The translations under genes and the position numbers were made by a program. The notes under the pieces are model-generated. The model had not been told where the DNA came from. It saw nothing but the letters and a program-made list of their open reading frames with translations, and did not search any database. A DNA stretch of 64,000 bases from an uncultured Clostridia bacterium (GTDB lineage Bacteria; Bacillota; Clostridia; Oscillospirales; Butyricicoccaceae), in contig CALWJQ010000032.1 in NCBI GenBank assembly GCA_944381055.1, positions 1-64,000 on the forward strand, in the 5' to 3' direction. Positions 18,745 to 27,728 of this stretch are shown here, one piece after another; positions within the stretch are counted from its first letter, which is position 1; every line of letters starts with the position of its first letter.

Positions 18745-21009
18745 TCAGCACATAACGAAAACATACCGGCAGACAAGGCGCTGCCAAAATCCAAGTATGT
18801 GGTCGATGCGCTGTATTTCCTGATCCAGCTGCCTGAGCACGACATCGCGTTCAGCCTTCGTCAGGGTATGCTGACTGAATCGCGCCTTGCGCGCCAGATC
18901 GTCGACTTCTTCCGTCGTTTTCGCGCCCCAACGCTGCAAATCGCTCAGCCATCCGTACGCAGCAAGTACCCCGCGGTTAATGTCTGTACCGTGAATGCGG
19001 CGTCTGCGCATCCACAAAACAAGGGCGCGCCTTGCTGCGATCAATGCCGCTGCGGCAGGGAGCAACAGGATCCACTGCCATTTTGTTCGTGCAGCATCCT
19101 GATTTTCTTCCTCTGTCCTGTTTTCGGTATCCTCATCTATGGGCGCATCAGCCGCTTCGTCCATATCGGCATCTTCTTCTTCGGGCGCAGGGGCGTCGGG
19201 CAAAACCGTTTCAGCCGCCGTCTCGTCTGGAAGGGTGGCGTCGATGCCCGCTGCCGGCGTCACCTCGACCGGATGCCAGCCGTAACCGTCCAGATAGATT
19301 TCAACCCACGCATGCGCCGCAGAATCAGGCACATTGACGGTTCCCGGTTCAGGCACCGTCACGGCGTACCCGCTGACATACCGTGCCGGAATCCCCATTG
19401 AACGCAGCAGCAGAACCGCGGCGCTCGCAAAATGCATACAATATCCTCGACGACTCTGTGTGAGAAAATAGCTGACAAAATCTTCGCCAGATGGGACGGC
19501 CTCGGCCTCTGTGTCATACTGCGCCGTCTGTTCCAGCGCATAGGCAACCTTCCACGCGGCGGAAAGGCGCTCGCGGTATCGTGACGGAAAATCGTCGGCA
19601 TTGGGATTGTATCCTTCCCACAACGGCTGCGCATCGCGCCACCAATCGGCGATGGATTCTTCGAATTGTTCAGGAACACCGAGGTAATATCCTTCAACAA
19701 ACTCACGATACAGCCGCTCTGGTTCCCATGCGCCGTCTGCGCGAGGTGCACTGACACGCAGCAAATCGTCCGGCTGGCTGTAATAAAAGCGGTGTATCCG
19801 CACATCGTTCTGGGGGATCAGGCAAATATCGCCGGAAAAAGCCGCGTTTTCTATCGACGCATCACTGGAAGCCGGTACCAGCTGGCTGGGATAATAAACG
19901 ATTCCGGGCGGCGCCGCAATGTTTTCAATCTCTATCCAATGCGGCATCGACCGCCGGGCATTGTTAAAAAAAGGGAAGTACGCCGGCTGCGACGCCCCGG
20001 ACCAGTCAAGCCCGGCTGCTTCGGCGAACGCTTCATAATCATCTGCATCGATCTGCCGCCATTGGTTCCTGTCGTACACCGCAGCCGAAAAACTGCGCAG
20101 ATAAACCCTTCCCGGCACTTCTGCCGAGATACGGAGCACCGTTTGCCCGGTATACTCCAACGGCCCCGCATCGCCCAAATTGACGCCGGCTGCCGTTCCC
20201 GCCGACATTGCTGTCCCCACAGCCGGGCCGCCGGGGAAAATTCCGTTGAAAAAACGCGCGCCCCAATCCGTAAGCCGCAGGTACGCGTTGAGCGCCCACT
20301 GCGGATGGCTGTATGTTTCCTGGGGAAACGCCGTACTGAGCAGGCAGACCAGCAGCACGCAGGCCGGAAGCGCCAGCAGGGCAAACCGTCCCGCTCCGTT
20401 TTGCGGCTTTCCGCGCAGCTGAGCGGTAAACAGCAGCGCCAGCCAGCAGGCCGCCAGCGTCATCAGCGCCGGCCACGGCGGCGGCGCTTCAAATAACAAG
20501 CCGGGCAGCAGGGGAGACAATGTCAGCACCATTGTCAAAAGAGCGCTGTGCAGACGGACAACCGTCCACCCCAGCATCAGCGCCAGGACGATAACGGCTG
20601 CCGACAAAAACAAATTGCGCACCCCCTGCCATTCCGCCGCCGAAAGCGTGTCAGGGAGCTCAATCAGGTCGACGGAAAACCATTCCGCCAGCACATTGGC
20701 AACACTGGTATAGACGGCATAGGCGCCCCGGCGCAGCTGCGGCCAAAGCTTCCAAACCGCGACGGCTGAAAGGCCGGCAAAAAGAGCCAGAGGTATCCAG
20801 CGAAAACGGGGCATGGAAAAAACCGCCGCAAACAACAGCGACGCAACCAATCCGCTCAACAGTACGCCGCGCCCAGGTACGAGGGAATAAGCGCCGCAAA
20901 ACGCGTAAATCGTCCCCATCACCGCCATTAGCAAAAACAGCGTGTCGGTAAAAATAAGGACCGGTTCGCGCGGCCGGACGGATGAAGAGGGTTTTCCTTT
21001 CAGACTCAT
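18745..21009 (-). CDS. transglutaminase-like membrane protein
   Basis: A 754-aa protein. About seven membrane segments fill residues 15-235. A large extracytoplasmic part with the transglutaminase core follows (YCMHFASAAVLLLRSMGIPARYVSGY with the Cys; AHAWVEIYLDGYGWHPVEVTP with the His), then an acidic linker and a last membrane segment near 655. The third catalytic position is Glu instead of the common Asp. Such proteins usually come with DUF58 and MoxR proteins, as here; peptide cleavage or crosslinking at the cell surface is possible, but the substrate is unknown. Confidence 0.88.
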   Translation of the reverse strand: MSLKGKPSSSVRPREPVLIFTDTLFLLMAVMGTIYAFCGAYSLVPGRGVLLSGLVASLLFAAVFSMPRFRWIPLALFAGLSAVAVWKLWPQLRRGAYAVYTSVANVLAEWFSVDLIELPDTLSAAEWQGVRNLFLSAAVIVLALMLGWTVVRLHSALLTMVLTLSPLLPGLLFEAPPPWPALMTLAACWLALLFTAQLRGKPQNGAGRFALLALPACVLLVCLLSTAFPQETYSHPQWALNAYLRLTDWGARFFNGIFPGGPAVGTAMSAGTAAGVNLGDAGPLEYTGQTVLRISAEVPGRVYLRSFSAAVYDRNQWRQIDADDYEAFAEAAGLDWSGASQPAYFPFFNNARRSMPHWIEIENIAAPPGIVYYPSQLVPASSDASIENAAFSGDICLIPQNDVRIHRFYYSQPDDLLRVSAPRADGAWEPERLYREFVEGYYLGVPEQFEESIADWWRDAQPLWEGYNPNADDFPSRYRERLSAAWKVAYALEQTAQYDTEAEAVPSGEDFVSYFLTQSRRGYCMHFASAAVLLLRSMGIPARYVSGYAVTVPEPGTVNVPDSAAHAWVEIYLDGYGWHPVEVTPAAGIDATLPDETAAETVLPDAPAPEEEDADMDEAADAPIDEDTENRTEEENQDAARTKWQWILLLPAAAALIAARRALVLWMRRRRIHGTDINRGVLAAYGWLSDLQRWGAKTTEEVDDLARKARFSQHTLTKAERDVVLRQLDQEIQRIDHILGFWQRLVCRYVFVMC

Positions 21010-21998
21010 CCGTCATCCTCCTTTTCCGCAGCGATGTGCATGTGCCGGATCGGCCCGGCGACACCCGGGATGCCCAGCGCAGTCCCAAGGATGGAATGTC
21101 CGTACTTTGGCGCCGGATCGGACAGCGCCGCCGCCAAAAAACTTTCCCGTTCCCGATCGCTGCATACGCGGCAGCTGCGCAGCTCGCCCGTAGAGGGGTG
21201 AAGCCACTGCACATAACAGGGCCGCTGCTTTTCAATAAGCGCACGGCACAGGCCATCTGCCTGATCGAGAATACTGTCCATATCTGCAGCCGATCCAAAA
21301 TGCTCAAAGGTCAGCAGCACCGTGCTCTGGTGAGATTCGAGTATTTCTTTGACAATCAGCGCGCCCCGTTTGGACGACAGCTTCCAATGGATTGAACGGA
21401 TCGGATCACCCGGCCGATAGGGGCGCAGATCATAGTCTTCGCCGGGGCCGCCGCCCGGACGGGGGCGCAGCTGCCCGCCCTCGTCATTTCCGTTTTCCAG
21501 GTTGTTCCAGTCCGACGGCTGACATGCAACCGGCAGCACGGCCAAAGACGACAAAGCCGCGCGGCGCCGTATGGCAAACAGCCCCAGGCAGTCGCAAACC
21601 CGCACCCGCATTGTGCGGCATTCCAACCGTCCGCAATGTGCCGTGTCAGCAGGAAAAACCCGGGCCTGCCCATCGTCCAGCCGGATGCGCTGAGCCGACC
21701 TTTTTCCGGTCATGCAATTGCGGCTTTCGGCAATGCAGGTAACGTGTGACACGGGCAGGGAAAAGCGGTTTTTCAGGCAGATCTCCCAGTGCGCCTTTTC
21801 GCCGCGCGGTACGCTGTGCGCCGCCGCCCGCACTTCGACTCTGCACCCCAATATGGCCGGCAGGCTGACCGCAAGCGCGGCAAACGGTGTCGCCAGGGCC
21901 AGCAGCCAGACGAAATATGCGATGTAGGACGTGTTGAAAATGTGAAACAGCACTGCCCCCAACAAGGCGGCGCCATACAATATTCGGGATCGCAGCAT
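21006..21998 (-). CDS. DUF58 domain protein
   Basis: A 330-aa protein with an N-terminal membrane hairpin (about residues 7-45) and the DUF58 core YDLRPYRPGDPIRSIHWKLS followed by a VWA-like region. It overlaps the transglutaminase gene by 4 nt and follows the MoxR gene after 3 nt. The trio MoxR-DUF58-transglutaminase is widespread; the MoxR ATPase is thought to act as a chaperone for the VWA/DUF58 partner. Confidence 0.9.
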   Translation of the reverse strand: MLRSRILYGAALLGAVLFHIFNTSYIAYFVWLLALATPFAALAVSLPAILGCRVEVRAAAHSVPRGEKAHWEICLKNRFSLPVSHVTCIAESRNCMTGKRSAQRIRLDDGQARVFPADTAHCGRLECRTMRVRVCDCLGLFAIRRRAALSSLAVLPVACQPSDWNNLENGNDEGGQLRPRPGGGPGEDYDLRPYRPGDPIRSIHWKLSSKRGALIVKEILESHQSTVLLTFEHFGSAADMDSILDQADGLCRALIEKQRPCYVQWLHPSTGELRSCRVCSDRERESFLAAALSDPAPKYGHSILGTALGIPGVAGPIRHMHIAAEKEDDG

Positions 21999-22001
21999 GG
22001 T

Positions 22002-22931
22002 TCAGCGGACACGCGGCGCTTTGACCGAACGGAGGATTTCTTTTGCCAAGTCCAGACGGTCTGCACGGGATTGCGGGTCAAGGACAAAACGGTGTGCAAT
22101 GGTCTCGCAAAACAGCGCCTGCAAATCCTCGGGAATGACATAGTCGCGCCCCTGCATCACAGCGGCGGCGCGCCCAATGGCCGCCAGTGCCAGCGCCGCA
22201 CGCGGGCTTGCCCCCTGCACAATATCGCTGTGGCGCCGCGTTTCGCCGACCAGGCGCACAATGTAATCGATCACCTCGTCAGACATATAGACTTCGGCCG
22301 CCTGACGGCGCAACTGCTCCAGTCCGGCGCTGTCCATAACCTGCCGGACCAAATCAAGCGGCTGGCCTTTCTGCTTCCGCCGCAAAAGCTCGATTTCGTC
22401 TTCCGGGGCAGGGTACCCGATGGACAGGCGCAGCATAAAGCGATCCATCTGCGAATCAGGCAACAGCTGCGTTCCCGACGCGCCGACAGGGTTTTGCGTC
22501 GCAATCACCAGAAACGGGCGGGGGATAGGGTGGACCTGTCCGTCAACGGTAACCTGTCCCTCTTCCATCGCCTCAAGCAAAGCCGACTGCGTGCGGCTGG
22601 TGGCACGGTTGAGCTCGTCGGCCAGCAGCAGGTTGCACAGTACCGCGCCCGGCTGGTACTCCATCGTCCCCGTATCCTTGTTGTAGACCGAAAAGCCGGT
22701 CAGGTCAGACGGCATGACGTCGGGGGTGAACTGCACACGCCGGTAGTCCAGGCCCAGCGCCCGCGAAAAGGCAAGAGCCATTGTCGTTTTTCCCACTCCC
22801 GGAATGTCCTCGAGCAGCACATGCCCGCCGCATATCATGGCGAGCAGCGTTTTTAAAAGCACATCATCCTTTCCGATGACAGCTTTCTTGACTTCGTGAA
22901 TCACGTCGACAATCTGTTGATTCGGATTCAT
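22002..22931 (-). CDS. MoxR family AAA+ ATPase
   Basis: A 309-aa AAA+ ATPase. The Walker A region DIPGVGKTTMALAF is at about residues 42-55, Walker B/ADELNRA at about 103, and sensor 1 in IATQNPVG. The start at 22931 is preferred over the longer frame because AAAGGAATAAAAGGATC precedes it and it matches the family N-terminus. It is the first gene of a three-gene operon. A TATAAT box lies upstream on the minus strand (23029-23024) with only a weak -35. Confidence 0.93.
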   Translation of the reverse strand: MNPNQQIVDVIHEVKKAVIGKDDVLLKTLLAMICGGHVLLEDIPGVGKTTMALAFSRALGLDYRRVQFTPDVMPSDLTGFSVYNKDTGTMEYQPGAVLCNLLLADELNRATSRTQSALLEAMEEGQVTVDGQVHPIPRPFLVIATQNPVGASGTQLLPDSQMDRFMLRLSIGYPAPEDEIELLRRKQKGQPLDLVRQVMDSAGLEQLRRQAAEVYMSDEVIDYIVRLVGETRRHSDIVQGASPRAALALAAIGRAAAVMQGRDYVIPEDLQALFCETIAHRFVLDPQSRADRLDLAKEILRSVKAPRVR

Positions 22932-23037
22932 GATCCTTTTATTCCTTTCGTCGGTTTTATGTGAAAAAGCGGCCTTTAGCAAAAAACGGCTGCCAAAATT
23001 TCTGGCTGCACGGATCTGCAAATATTATACCATGTCG

Positions 23038-23212
23038 GCGTGCAAAAGCGAAGCTTTTTGCACGCGCCGCGTCAGCGGCACAAAGCAGAGCTTTGGGAAG
23101 CCCCATGCGTTATGCCGGAAACGAAAAATACCCGGACAGCACATCTGCTTCATTTTATTATAAGTTATTATAAGTCATAGAGTCCGCTTCAAGTCAAGAA
23201 GCGGCTGGCCAG
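23038..23212. repeat. hairpin-rich intergenic element
   Basis: The 394-bp gap 22932-23325 has no convincing gene. It holds three abutting hairpins: GCGTGCAAAA/TTTTGCACGC (23038-23065), GCCGC-GTCA-GCGGC (23066-23079) and CAAAGC-AGA-GCTTTG (23081-23095). Next come a tandem 10-mer TTATTATAAG x2 (23155-23174), CCGCTTC/GAAGCGG (23184-23204) and the palindrome GCTGGCCAGC (23203-23212). It may be a dispersed repeat or a structured transcript; no second copy was seen in this window. Confidence 0.5.
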
Positions 23213-23236
23213 CTTGCGGAAAAATATCCTTTTCAG

Positions 23237-23265
23237 TTGAAAAATATTGTAAAATAGTGTATGAT
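23237..23265 (+). promoter_or_regulatory. sigma-A promoter of the MGMT-like/mntP genes
   Basis: TTGAAA (23237-23242), 17-nt spacer, TATGAT (23260-23265), about 60 nt before the start codon at 23326. Confidence 0.7.
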
Positions 23266-23325
23266 GAAGTTTAATCTCGCTCCGGTCTGCGGCCGGACGG
23301 CGTGAAAAAATCAAAGGGGAATGGT

Positions 23326-23670
23326 ATGCAAAAAAACACATTTCAGCGCGTTTACGACGTTGTCCGCTGCATTCCGCCCGGAACCGTGACGACTTACGGG
23401 CAGATCGCCCGTCTTCTGGGCAATCCGCGCATGTCGCAGGTTGTGGGTTTTGCGCTGCACGTCAATCCCGAACCAGGCGTCATCCCGTGCCACCGCGTCG
23501 TCAACCGCTTTGGCGGACTGGCCGACGCGTTTGCTTTCGGCGGCGTTCACCGCCAGCGCGAGCTTCTGGAACAGGAAGGAGTCACCTTTACTGCGGAAGG
23601 AAACGTCGACCTGTCCAAACACATGTGGCGCGGTGAAGAATACATCATTCAAACAGGGGGACCGGTATGA
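23326..23670 (+). CDS. MGMT family (alkyltransferase-like) protein
   Basis: A 114-aa protein containing only the methyltransferase/DNA-binding domain of the O6-alkylguanine transferase family: [19 protein letters not shown], then VIPCHRVVN with the alkyl-acceptor Cys retained. Short members like this lack the N-terminal domain found in Ogt (compare 29093-29596). The role is either direct alkyl transfer or lesion flagging. The start at 23326 has AAAGGGGA at good spacing. It overlaps mntP by 4 nt. Confidence 0.87.
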   Translation: MQKNTFQRVYDVVRCIPPGTVTTYGQIARLLGNPRMSQVVGFALHVNPEPGVIPCHRVVNRFGGLADAFAFGGVHRQRELLEQEGVTFTAEGNVDLSKHMWRGEEYIIQTGGPV

Positions 23671-24230
23671 GTCTGTTCGAGCTTTTTCTCATCGCCGTAG
23701 GGTTGTCTATGGACGCTTTTGCCGTCGCGGTCTGCAAAGGGCTTTCCATGAGCAAAATTACGCTGAAAAAATCATTGGTGGTAGGGTTGTATTTCGGCAT
23801 CTTCCAGTCCGCCATGCCGCTGATCGGCTATTTTCTGGGACGCCAGTTTGCCGGTCTTATCACCGCCTATGATCACTGGGTCACTTTCATCCTTCTGGGC
23901 GCTATTGGTTTCAACATGATCCGTGAAAGCCGCGAAGGTGAAGAAAAGACCGACGCTTCGCTGTCGCCGCGTTCAATGCTTCCACTGGCTGTCGCCACCA
24001 GCATTGACGCGTTGGCTGTCGGCATCTCTTTTGCCTTTTTAAGCGTTCCGATCGGTCCGGCCGTTTCCTTTATCGGTGTCATTACCCTGACGCTGTCCAT
24101 GGTCGGCGTCAAACTCGGAAATGTTTTCGGCGTCCGTTACAAGTCGCGCGCCGAACTGGCGGGCGGCCTGGTATTGATTCTGCTCGGTCTTAAAATCCTG
24201 CTCGAACACCTGGAATTACTGCCTTTTTAA
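23667..24230 (+). CDS. mntP: manganese efflux pump MntP
   Basis: A 187-aa six-helix membrane protein. The paired acidic motifs [15 protein letters not shown] (about residues 13-27) and [15 protein letters not shown] (about 110-124) are the MntP signature. It exports Mn2+ and prevents toxicity. It is translationally coupled to the MGMT-like gene (ATGA overlap). In some bacteria mntP is controlled by a Mn-riboswitch or MntR; I see neither here. Confidence 0.95.
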   Translation: MSLFELFLIAVGLSMDAFAVAVCKGLSMSKITLKKSLVVGLYFGIFQSAMPLIGYFLGRQFAGLITAYDHWVTFILLGAIGFNMIRESREGEEKTDASLSPRSMLPLAVATSIDALAVGISFAFLSVPIGPAVSFIGVITLTLSMVGVKLGNVFGVRYKSRAELAGGLVLILLGLKILLEHLELLPF

Positions 24231-24288
24231 AGACATCCGGTGCTATTTCGGCGCAGCACGGAATATAGTGGTGCCGAGGTGATGGCCT

Positions 24289-25017
24289 GTGATCGTTGTC
24301 CGGATGAAAAGCATCATACGCGCAGTAAGTGTGTTGGCGCTTTGCCTGTGTGTTGCGCTGTTCGGCGCAATTGCCTTCCGTCGGAAGCCGGTGCCCCGTC
24401 AGGCGCTGTCCGTCCTGCCCCCGGATGAATACCAGCTGTTTCTCGACGCCGGTCACGGCGGCCTGGACGGCGGCGCCGTTTCTCCCAACGGCGTCAGCGA
24501 AGCGGACATCAATCTGTCCATCGCGCGTAAAACGCAGGCATTGCTGCGTTTTTTCGGTATCAACGGCGATTTGACACGCACCGGCGAGCAGTCCCTTAAC
24601 TATAACCCGGACGCGTCGGCCCGCGAAAACAAAAACGCCGATTTGCAGGCCCGTCTTGCCCTGTCCAAAGAGCGCCCGGAACTTGATTTTCTCAGCATCC
24701 ACCTGAACAAGTTCGATCAGGAGCAGTATTACGGGGCGCAGGTGTTTTATTCTCCCAATACGGAACGCTCCAAACAGCTGGCACAGTGCTTGCAGGACTC
24801 TTTGCGCCTGACATTGGACAGGGACAACGACCGGCGTATCAAACTGGCGCCTGACGGCGTCATGCTGATGAAAAACATCAATTCTCCGGCCGTGACCATC
24901 GAGTGCGGCTTTTTGTCCAACGCCCGTGAAGAAGCGCTGCTTCAGCAGGATTCCTATCAGACAAAAATCGCCCTTGCGATAGCCGGTGGCTATCTTCAAT
25001 ATCTGGAATCTAAATAA
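24289..25017 (+). CDS. cwlD: N-acetylmuramoyl-L-alanine amidase CwlD-like
   Basis: A 242-aa protein with an N-terminal membrane/signal segment (about residues 6-27) and an Amidase_3 domain: FLDAGHGGLDGGAV with the first zinc His, LSIHLNKF with the second, and IECGFLSN with the catalytic Glu. CwlD makes muramic delta-lactam in spore cortex. Start is GTG at 24289 with GAGGTGATGG upstream; ATG at 24304 is an alternative. radA follows after 13 nt. Confidence 0.88.
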   Translation: MIVVRMKSIIRAVSVLALCLCVALFGAIAFRRKPVPRQALSVLPPDEYQLFLDAGHGGLDGGAVSPNGVSEADINLSIARKTQALLRFFGINGDLTRTGEQSLNYNPDASARENKNADLQARLALSKERPELDFLSIHLNKFDQEQYYGAQVFYSPNTERSKQLAQCLQDSLRLTLDRDNDRRIKLAPDGVMLMKNINSPAVTIECGFLSNAREEALLQQDSYQTKIALAIAGGYLQYLESK

Positions 25018-25030
25018 AGAAGGAAGTCTT

Positions 25031-26404
25031 ATGGCAGGAAAAAAGAAGGTCGCATATGTCTGTTCCGAATGTGGGTTTGACACCCCAAAATGGCAGGGGA
25101 AATGCCCGAATTGCGGCAGCTGGAACACCATGATTGAGCAAGTGGTCAGCGATGTAAAGTCAAATAGCTTTGCAGCAAAAACCATACGCCATTCTCTGTC
25201 TGAGCCCATTTCCATTCACGCTGTCACCACCGAACACGAGACGCGGATTTCTACCGGCATCACTGAACTGGATCGCGTGCTGGGCGGCGGGATGGTCAGG
25301 GGATCGCTGGTTCTGGTCAGCGGGGAACCGGGCATCGGGAAGTCGACGCTTCTTTTGCAGGCGTGCAGCGGGCTTTGCCTGTCCGGACCGGTTTTATATG
25401 TCACAGGGGAAGAATCTTTGTCTCAAATCAAAATGCGCGCCCAGCGGCTGTCCATTGACGACGAACGTCTTTTCATCTTTGCCGAAACCGAACTGGATCG
25501 TGTTTGGAGCGCAATTGACAAGACGTCGCCCGGCGTTGTCATCGTCGACTCCATCCAGACCATGTTCGACCCGCAGATCGCCTCGACTCCGGGCAGTGTG
25601 ACCCAGGTGCGGGAATGTACAATGGCGCTGATGCAGTTTGCCAAGACGCGCGGCGTTTCCGTTGTTCTGGTCGGGCATGTCAACAAAGACGGCGGAATTG
25701 CCGGCCCCAAAGTGCTGGAGCACATGGTGGACACTGTGCTCAATTTCGAAGGTGACCGCCATGCCGCTTACCGGATGCTGCGCGCGGCAAAAAACCGGTT
25801 TGGATCGACCAACGAAATCGGGATTTTTGAAATGCATGAAACAGGGCTGGCCGTCGTGTCCAACCCGTCGGCAGCGATGCTATCCGGCCGTCCGGACGGC
25901 GCCAGCGGCAGCTGTGTCACCGCCGTTTTAGAGGGCACGCGCCCGCTGCTGGCCGAAATACAGGGGCTGGTCACCAAATCGGCCTATGGTTCCGCCCGCC
26001 GCACATCCGCCGGTATTGATTACAACCGCGCCATGCTGCTGCTTGCCATCCTGGAAAAGCGCGGCGGCTTCATGCTAAGCGCTTATGACGCTTACATCAA
26101 TGTCGTCGGAGGCCTCAGCCTGGACGAACCTGCTGTCGATCTCGCGGTGATTATGGCTATTGCATCCAGTTATTTGGAAAAGCCGCTTCTGGACAATTTG
26201 GCCGTCTTCGGCGAAGTCGGCCTTTCCGGTGAGCTTCGTTCGGTATCGGGCGCTGCGCAGCGCGTGTCCGAACTTGCCCGTCTCGGTTTTAAAAAATGTA
26301 TTCTGCCCCGCGCCTGTCTGGATCAGGTTTCTGTCCGGGGCATCGAGTGCGTTGGCGTCTCGTCCATCCAGGACGCGCTGCGTGCGGGATTTCAAAAGAA
26401 CTGA
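25031..26404 (+). CDS. radA: DNA repair protein RadA
   Basis: A 457-aa protein. The zinc finger CSECGFDTPKWQGKCPNC is at about residues 10-27, the RecA-like ATPase has Walker A GEPGIGKST (about 100), the RadA signature KNRFGSTNE is at about 255, and a Lon-protease-like domain (lacking a protease role) fills the C-terminus. RadA promotes branch migration in recombination. ATG at 25031 has AAGAAGGAAG upstream and gives the family N-terminus. Confidence 0.97.
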   Translation: MAGKKKVAYVCSECGFDTPKWQGKCPNCGSWNTMIEQVVSDVKSNSFAAKTIRHSLSEPISIHAVTTEHETRISTGITELDRVLGGGMVRGSLVLVSGEPGIGKSTLLLQACSGLCLSGPVLYVTGEESLSQIKMRAQRLSIDDERLFIFAETELDRVWSAIDKTSPGVVIVDSIQTMFDPQIASTPGSVTQVRECTMALMQFAKTRGVSVVLVGHVNKDGGIAGPKVLEHMVDTVLNFEGDRHAAYRMLRAAKNRFGSTNEIGIFEMHETGLAVVSNPSAAMLSGRPDGASGSCVTAVLEGTRPLLAEIQGLVTKSAYGSARRTSAGIDYNRAMLLLAILEKRGGFMLSAYDAYINVVGGLSLDEPAVDLAVIMAIASSYLEKPLLDNLAVFGEVGLSGELRSVSGAAQRVSELARLGFKKCILPRACLDQVSVRGIECVGVSSIQDALRAGFQKN

Positions 26405-26408
26405 CCGC

Positions 26409-26436
26409 AAAAGTCTGGCGCTGCCAGGCTTTTTTG
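26409..26436. terminator. terminator after radA, probably bidirectional
   Basis: Stem AAGTCTGGC (26411-26419) with GCCAGGCTT (26423-26431), one G-T pair, followed by TTTTT on the plus strand. On the minus strand it lies just after the stop of the small gene at 26438 and ends in TTTTG. Confidence 0.78.
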
Positions 26437-26437
26437 T

Positions 26438-26569
26438 TTAAGCGTCAGCGCGCTTGACAAAATATGCGCACGGCGCGCCGCTGTATCCGCCAGGCGACGC
26501 CGCACAGGCCAGGCAGCACTCTCCGTCTTTACAATAAATACAGCGTATCTCGTTACAAATAATGGGCAC
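26438..26569 (-). CDS. small cysteine-rich protein (43 aa)
   Basis: A 43-aa reading frame hidden in the gap between radA and the adaptor gene. It starts with GTG at 26569 after GAAGGTGATGGAGC, a good match to the anti-Shine-Dalgarno. Seven Cys sit at residues 5, 10, 13, 18, 19, 22 and 34, in an order like C-x4-C-x2-C-x4-CC-x2-C and a late GAPCAYF. This resembles the small Cys-rich DUF1540-like proteins of clostridia, which may bind metal, but the family assignment is only suggestive. Its stop is followed by the shared terminator. Confidence 0.6.
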   Translation of the reverse strand: MPIICNEIRCIYCKDGECCLACAASPGGYSGAPCAYFVKRADA

Positions 26570-26663
26570 GCTCCATCACCTTCTTTGCCCGCCGCAATGG
26601 TTATATTTTGGCCGAAATCATGCAAAATATGATGGTCACCAGCGCCAATACGGAGGGGATGGA

Positions 26664-27728
26664 GTGAAAAAAATTATTTCGGCCATTTTGTGCAGCGTCC
26701 TGCTCATCGCCTGCATGTACCATGTCAGTCCTTTTCGCGAGGCAGCCCGGACGGTCTCTGTTTCCGCCGTTTTCCCGTCCGTGCTGAACATCACAGATTA
26801 CGTCGTGCTGCAAGGCACGACGGCTGAACAGGGAAGGCAGAATTTGTACGCCAAAGGCCCAGCGCGCGTCAGCGCGGTCTACGCGCAGGCAGGGGATACC
26901 GTCTCTGAAGGGCAGCCTTTGCTGCAGCTCGTGCCTCTGGAGCCTGCCGATCAGTCCGCCGGCGTACTTTATGACGAAGTTGAGTCGGCGGTATCGCAGA
27001 TTCGTCCCGAAACTGCATCGGCAGGGCAGGACGCTTTGAGCGACGAATTGGCGGCTATTGTTTCTTCAGCTATTGTCGGCGCAGTACGGCAGGAGTCTCA
27101 GGACGGATCGCAGCCCTACTGCCTGTACAGCCCCATGGACGGTACGGTAATGTCTCTGAACTGCACAGAAGGCCAGGAAGTCAGTGGAATCCTGCCGTGC
27201 GCATCGGTTTCCGATCTGACCAACCTGGCCGTCAAGGCACAGGCTACCGAAAACACCATTGCGCGGATTGCCGAGGGGATGGATTGCCTTGTCACCGTGG
27301 ATGCGCTGGCCAGAGGGCAGGAATTAAGCGGAACCATCGAAAGCATTATGCCCTATGGCCGGCAGACCGGCACGCTGATTCAGCCCGGCGACATCAAGAC
27401 CGATGTCTGGATTCATTTGCCCAATGATAACGGATTGCTGCGCCCCGGTTACAGCGCGCAGGTCAAAGTGGAAGTCAATCAAAAAAAGGGGGCATTGGTC
27501 GTACCGTATGACTGCGTCACGCAGGACGATACACGGCAGGAATATGTCATGGTTGTCAGCGTGGGACGGGCAGTCCGGCACGATGTGGCCACCGGATATG
27601 AATTGGAAGAGGGGATAGAGGTAACTGCCGGCGTCGAACCTGACTCCATGCTGATCCGGAATCCCGAAAATATCCGCCACGGCGACCGTGTTCTCATTCA
27701 TACAGGGGGCAGCCATGACAACACGTGA
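26664..27728 (+). CDS. efflux adaptor (membrane fusion protein, HlyD/RND-type), probable lipoprotein
   Basis: A 354-aa protein. The N-terminus MKKIISAILCSVLLIAC ends in a lipobox (LIAC, Cys17), so it is likely lipid-anchored. Two half lipoyl motifs (VYAQAGDTVSEGQPLLQLVP and PMDGTVMSLNCTEGQEV) and the following beta-barrel parts mark a membrane fusion protein. GTG at 26664 follows GGAGGGGATGGA; the longer upstream frame has no signal peptide. The permease gene overlaps its end by 14 nt. No ATPase gene is adjacent. Confidence 0.85.
   Translation: MKKIISAILCSVLLIACMYHVSPFREAARTVSVSAVFPSVLNITDYVVLQGTTAEQGRQNLYAKGPARVSAVYAQAGDTVSEGQPLLQLVPLEPADQSAGVLYDEVESAVSQIRPETASAGQDALSDELAAIVSSAIVGAVRQESQDGSQPYCLYSPMDGTVMSLNCTEGQEVSGILPCASVSDLTNLAVKAQATENTIARIAEGMDCLVTVDALARGQELSGTIESIMPYGRQTGTLIQPGDIKTDVWIHLPNDNGLLRPGYSAQVKVEVNQKKGALVVPYDCVTQDDTRQEYVMVVSVGRAVRHDVATGYELEEGIEVTAGVEPDSMLIRNPENIRHGDRVLIHTGGSHDNT

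Noticed and set aside
22930-23163. 77-aa plus-strand frame in the hairpin-rich gap
   Set aside because: It runs through all three hairpins, has no ribosome binding site and no recognisable sequence.
26562-26663. N-terminal extension of the adaptor protein upstream of GTG 26664
   Set aside because: The extension hides the lipoprotein signal peptide and runs antisense into the small Cys-rich gene; the GTG has a clear ribosome binding site.
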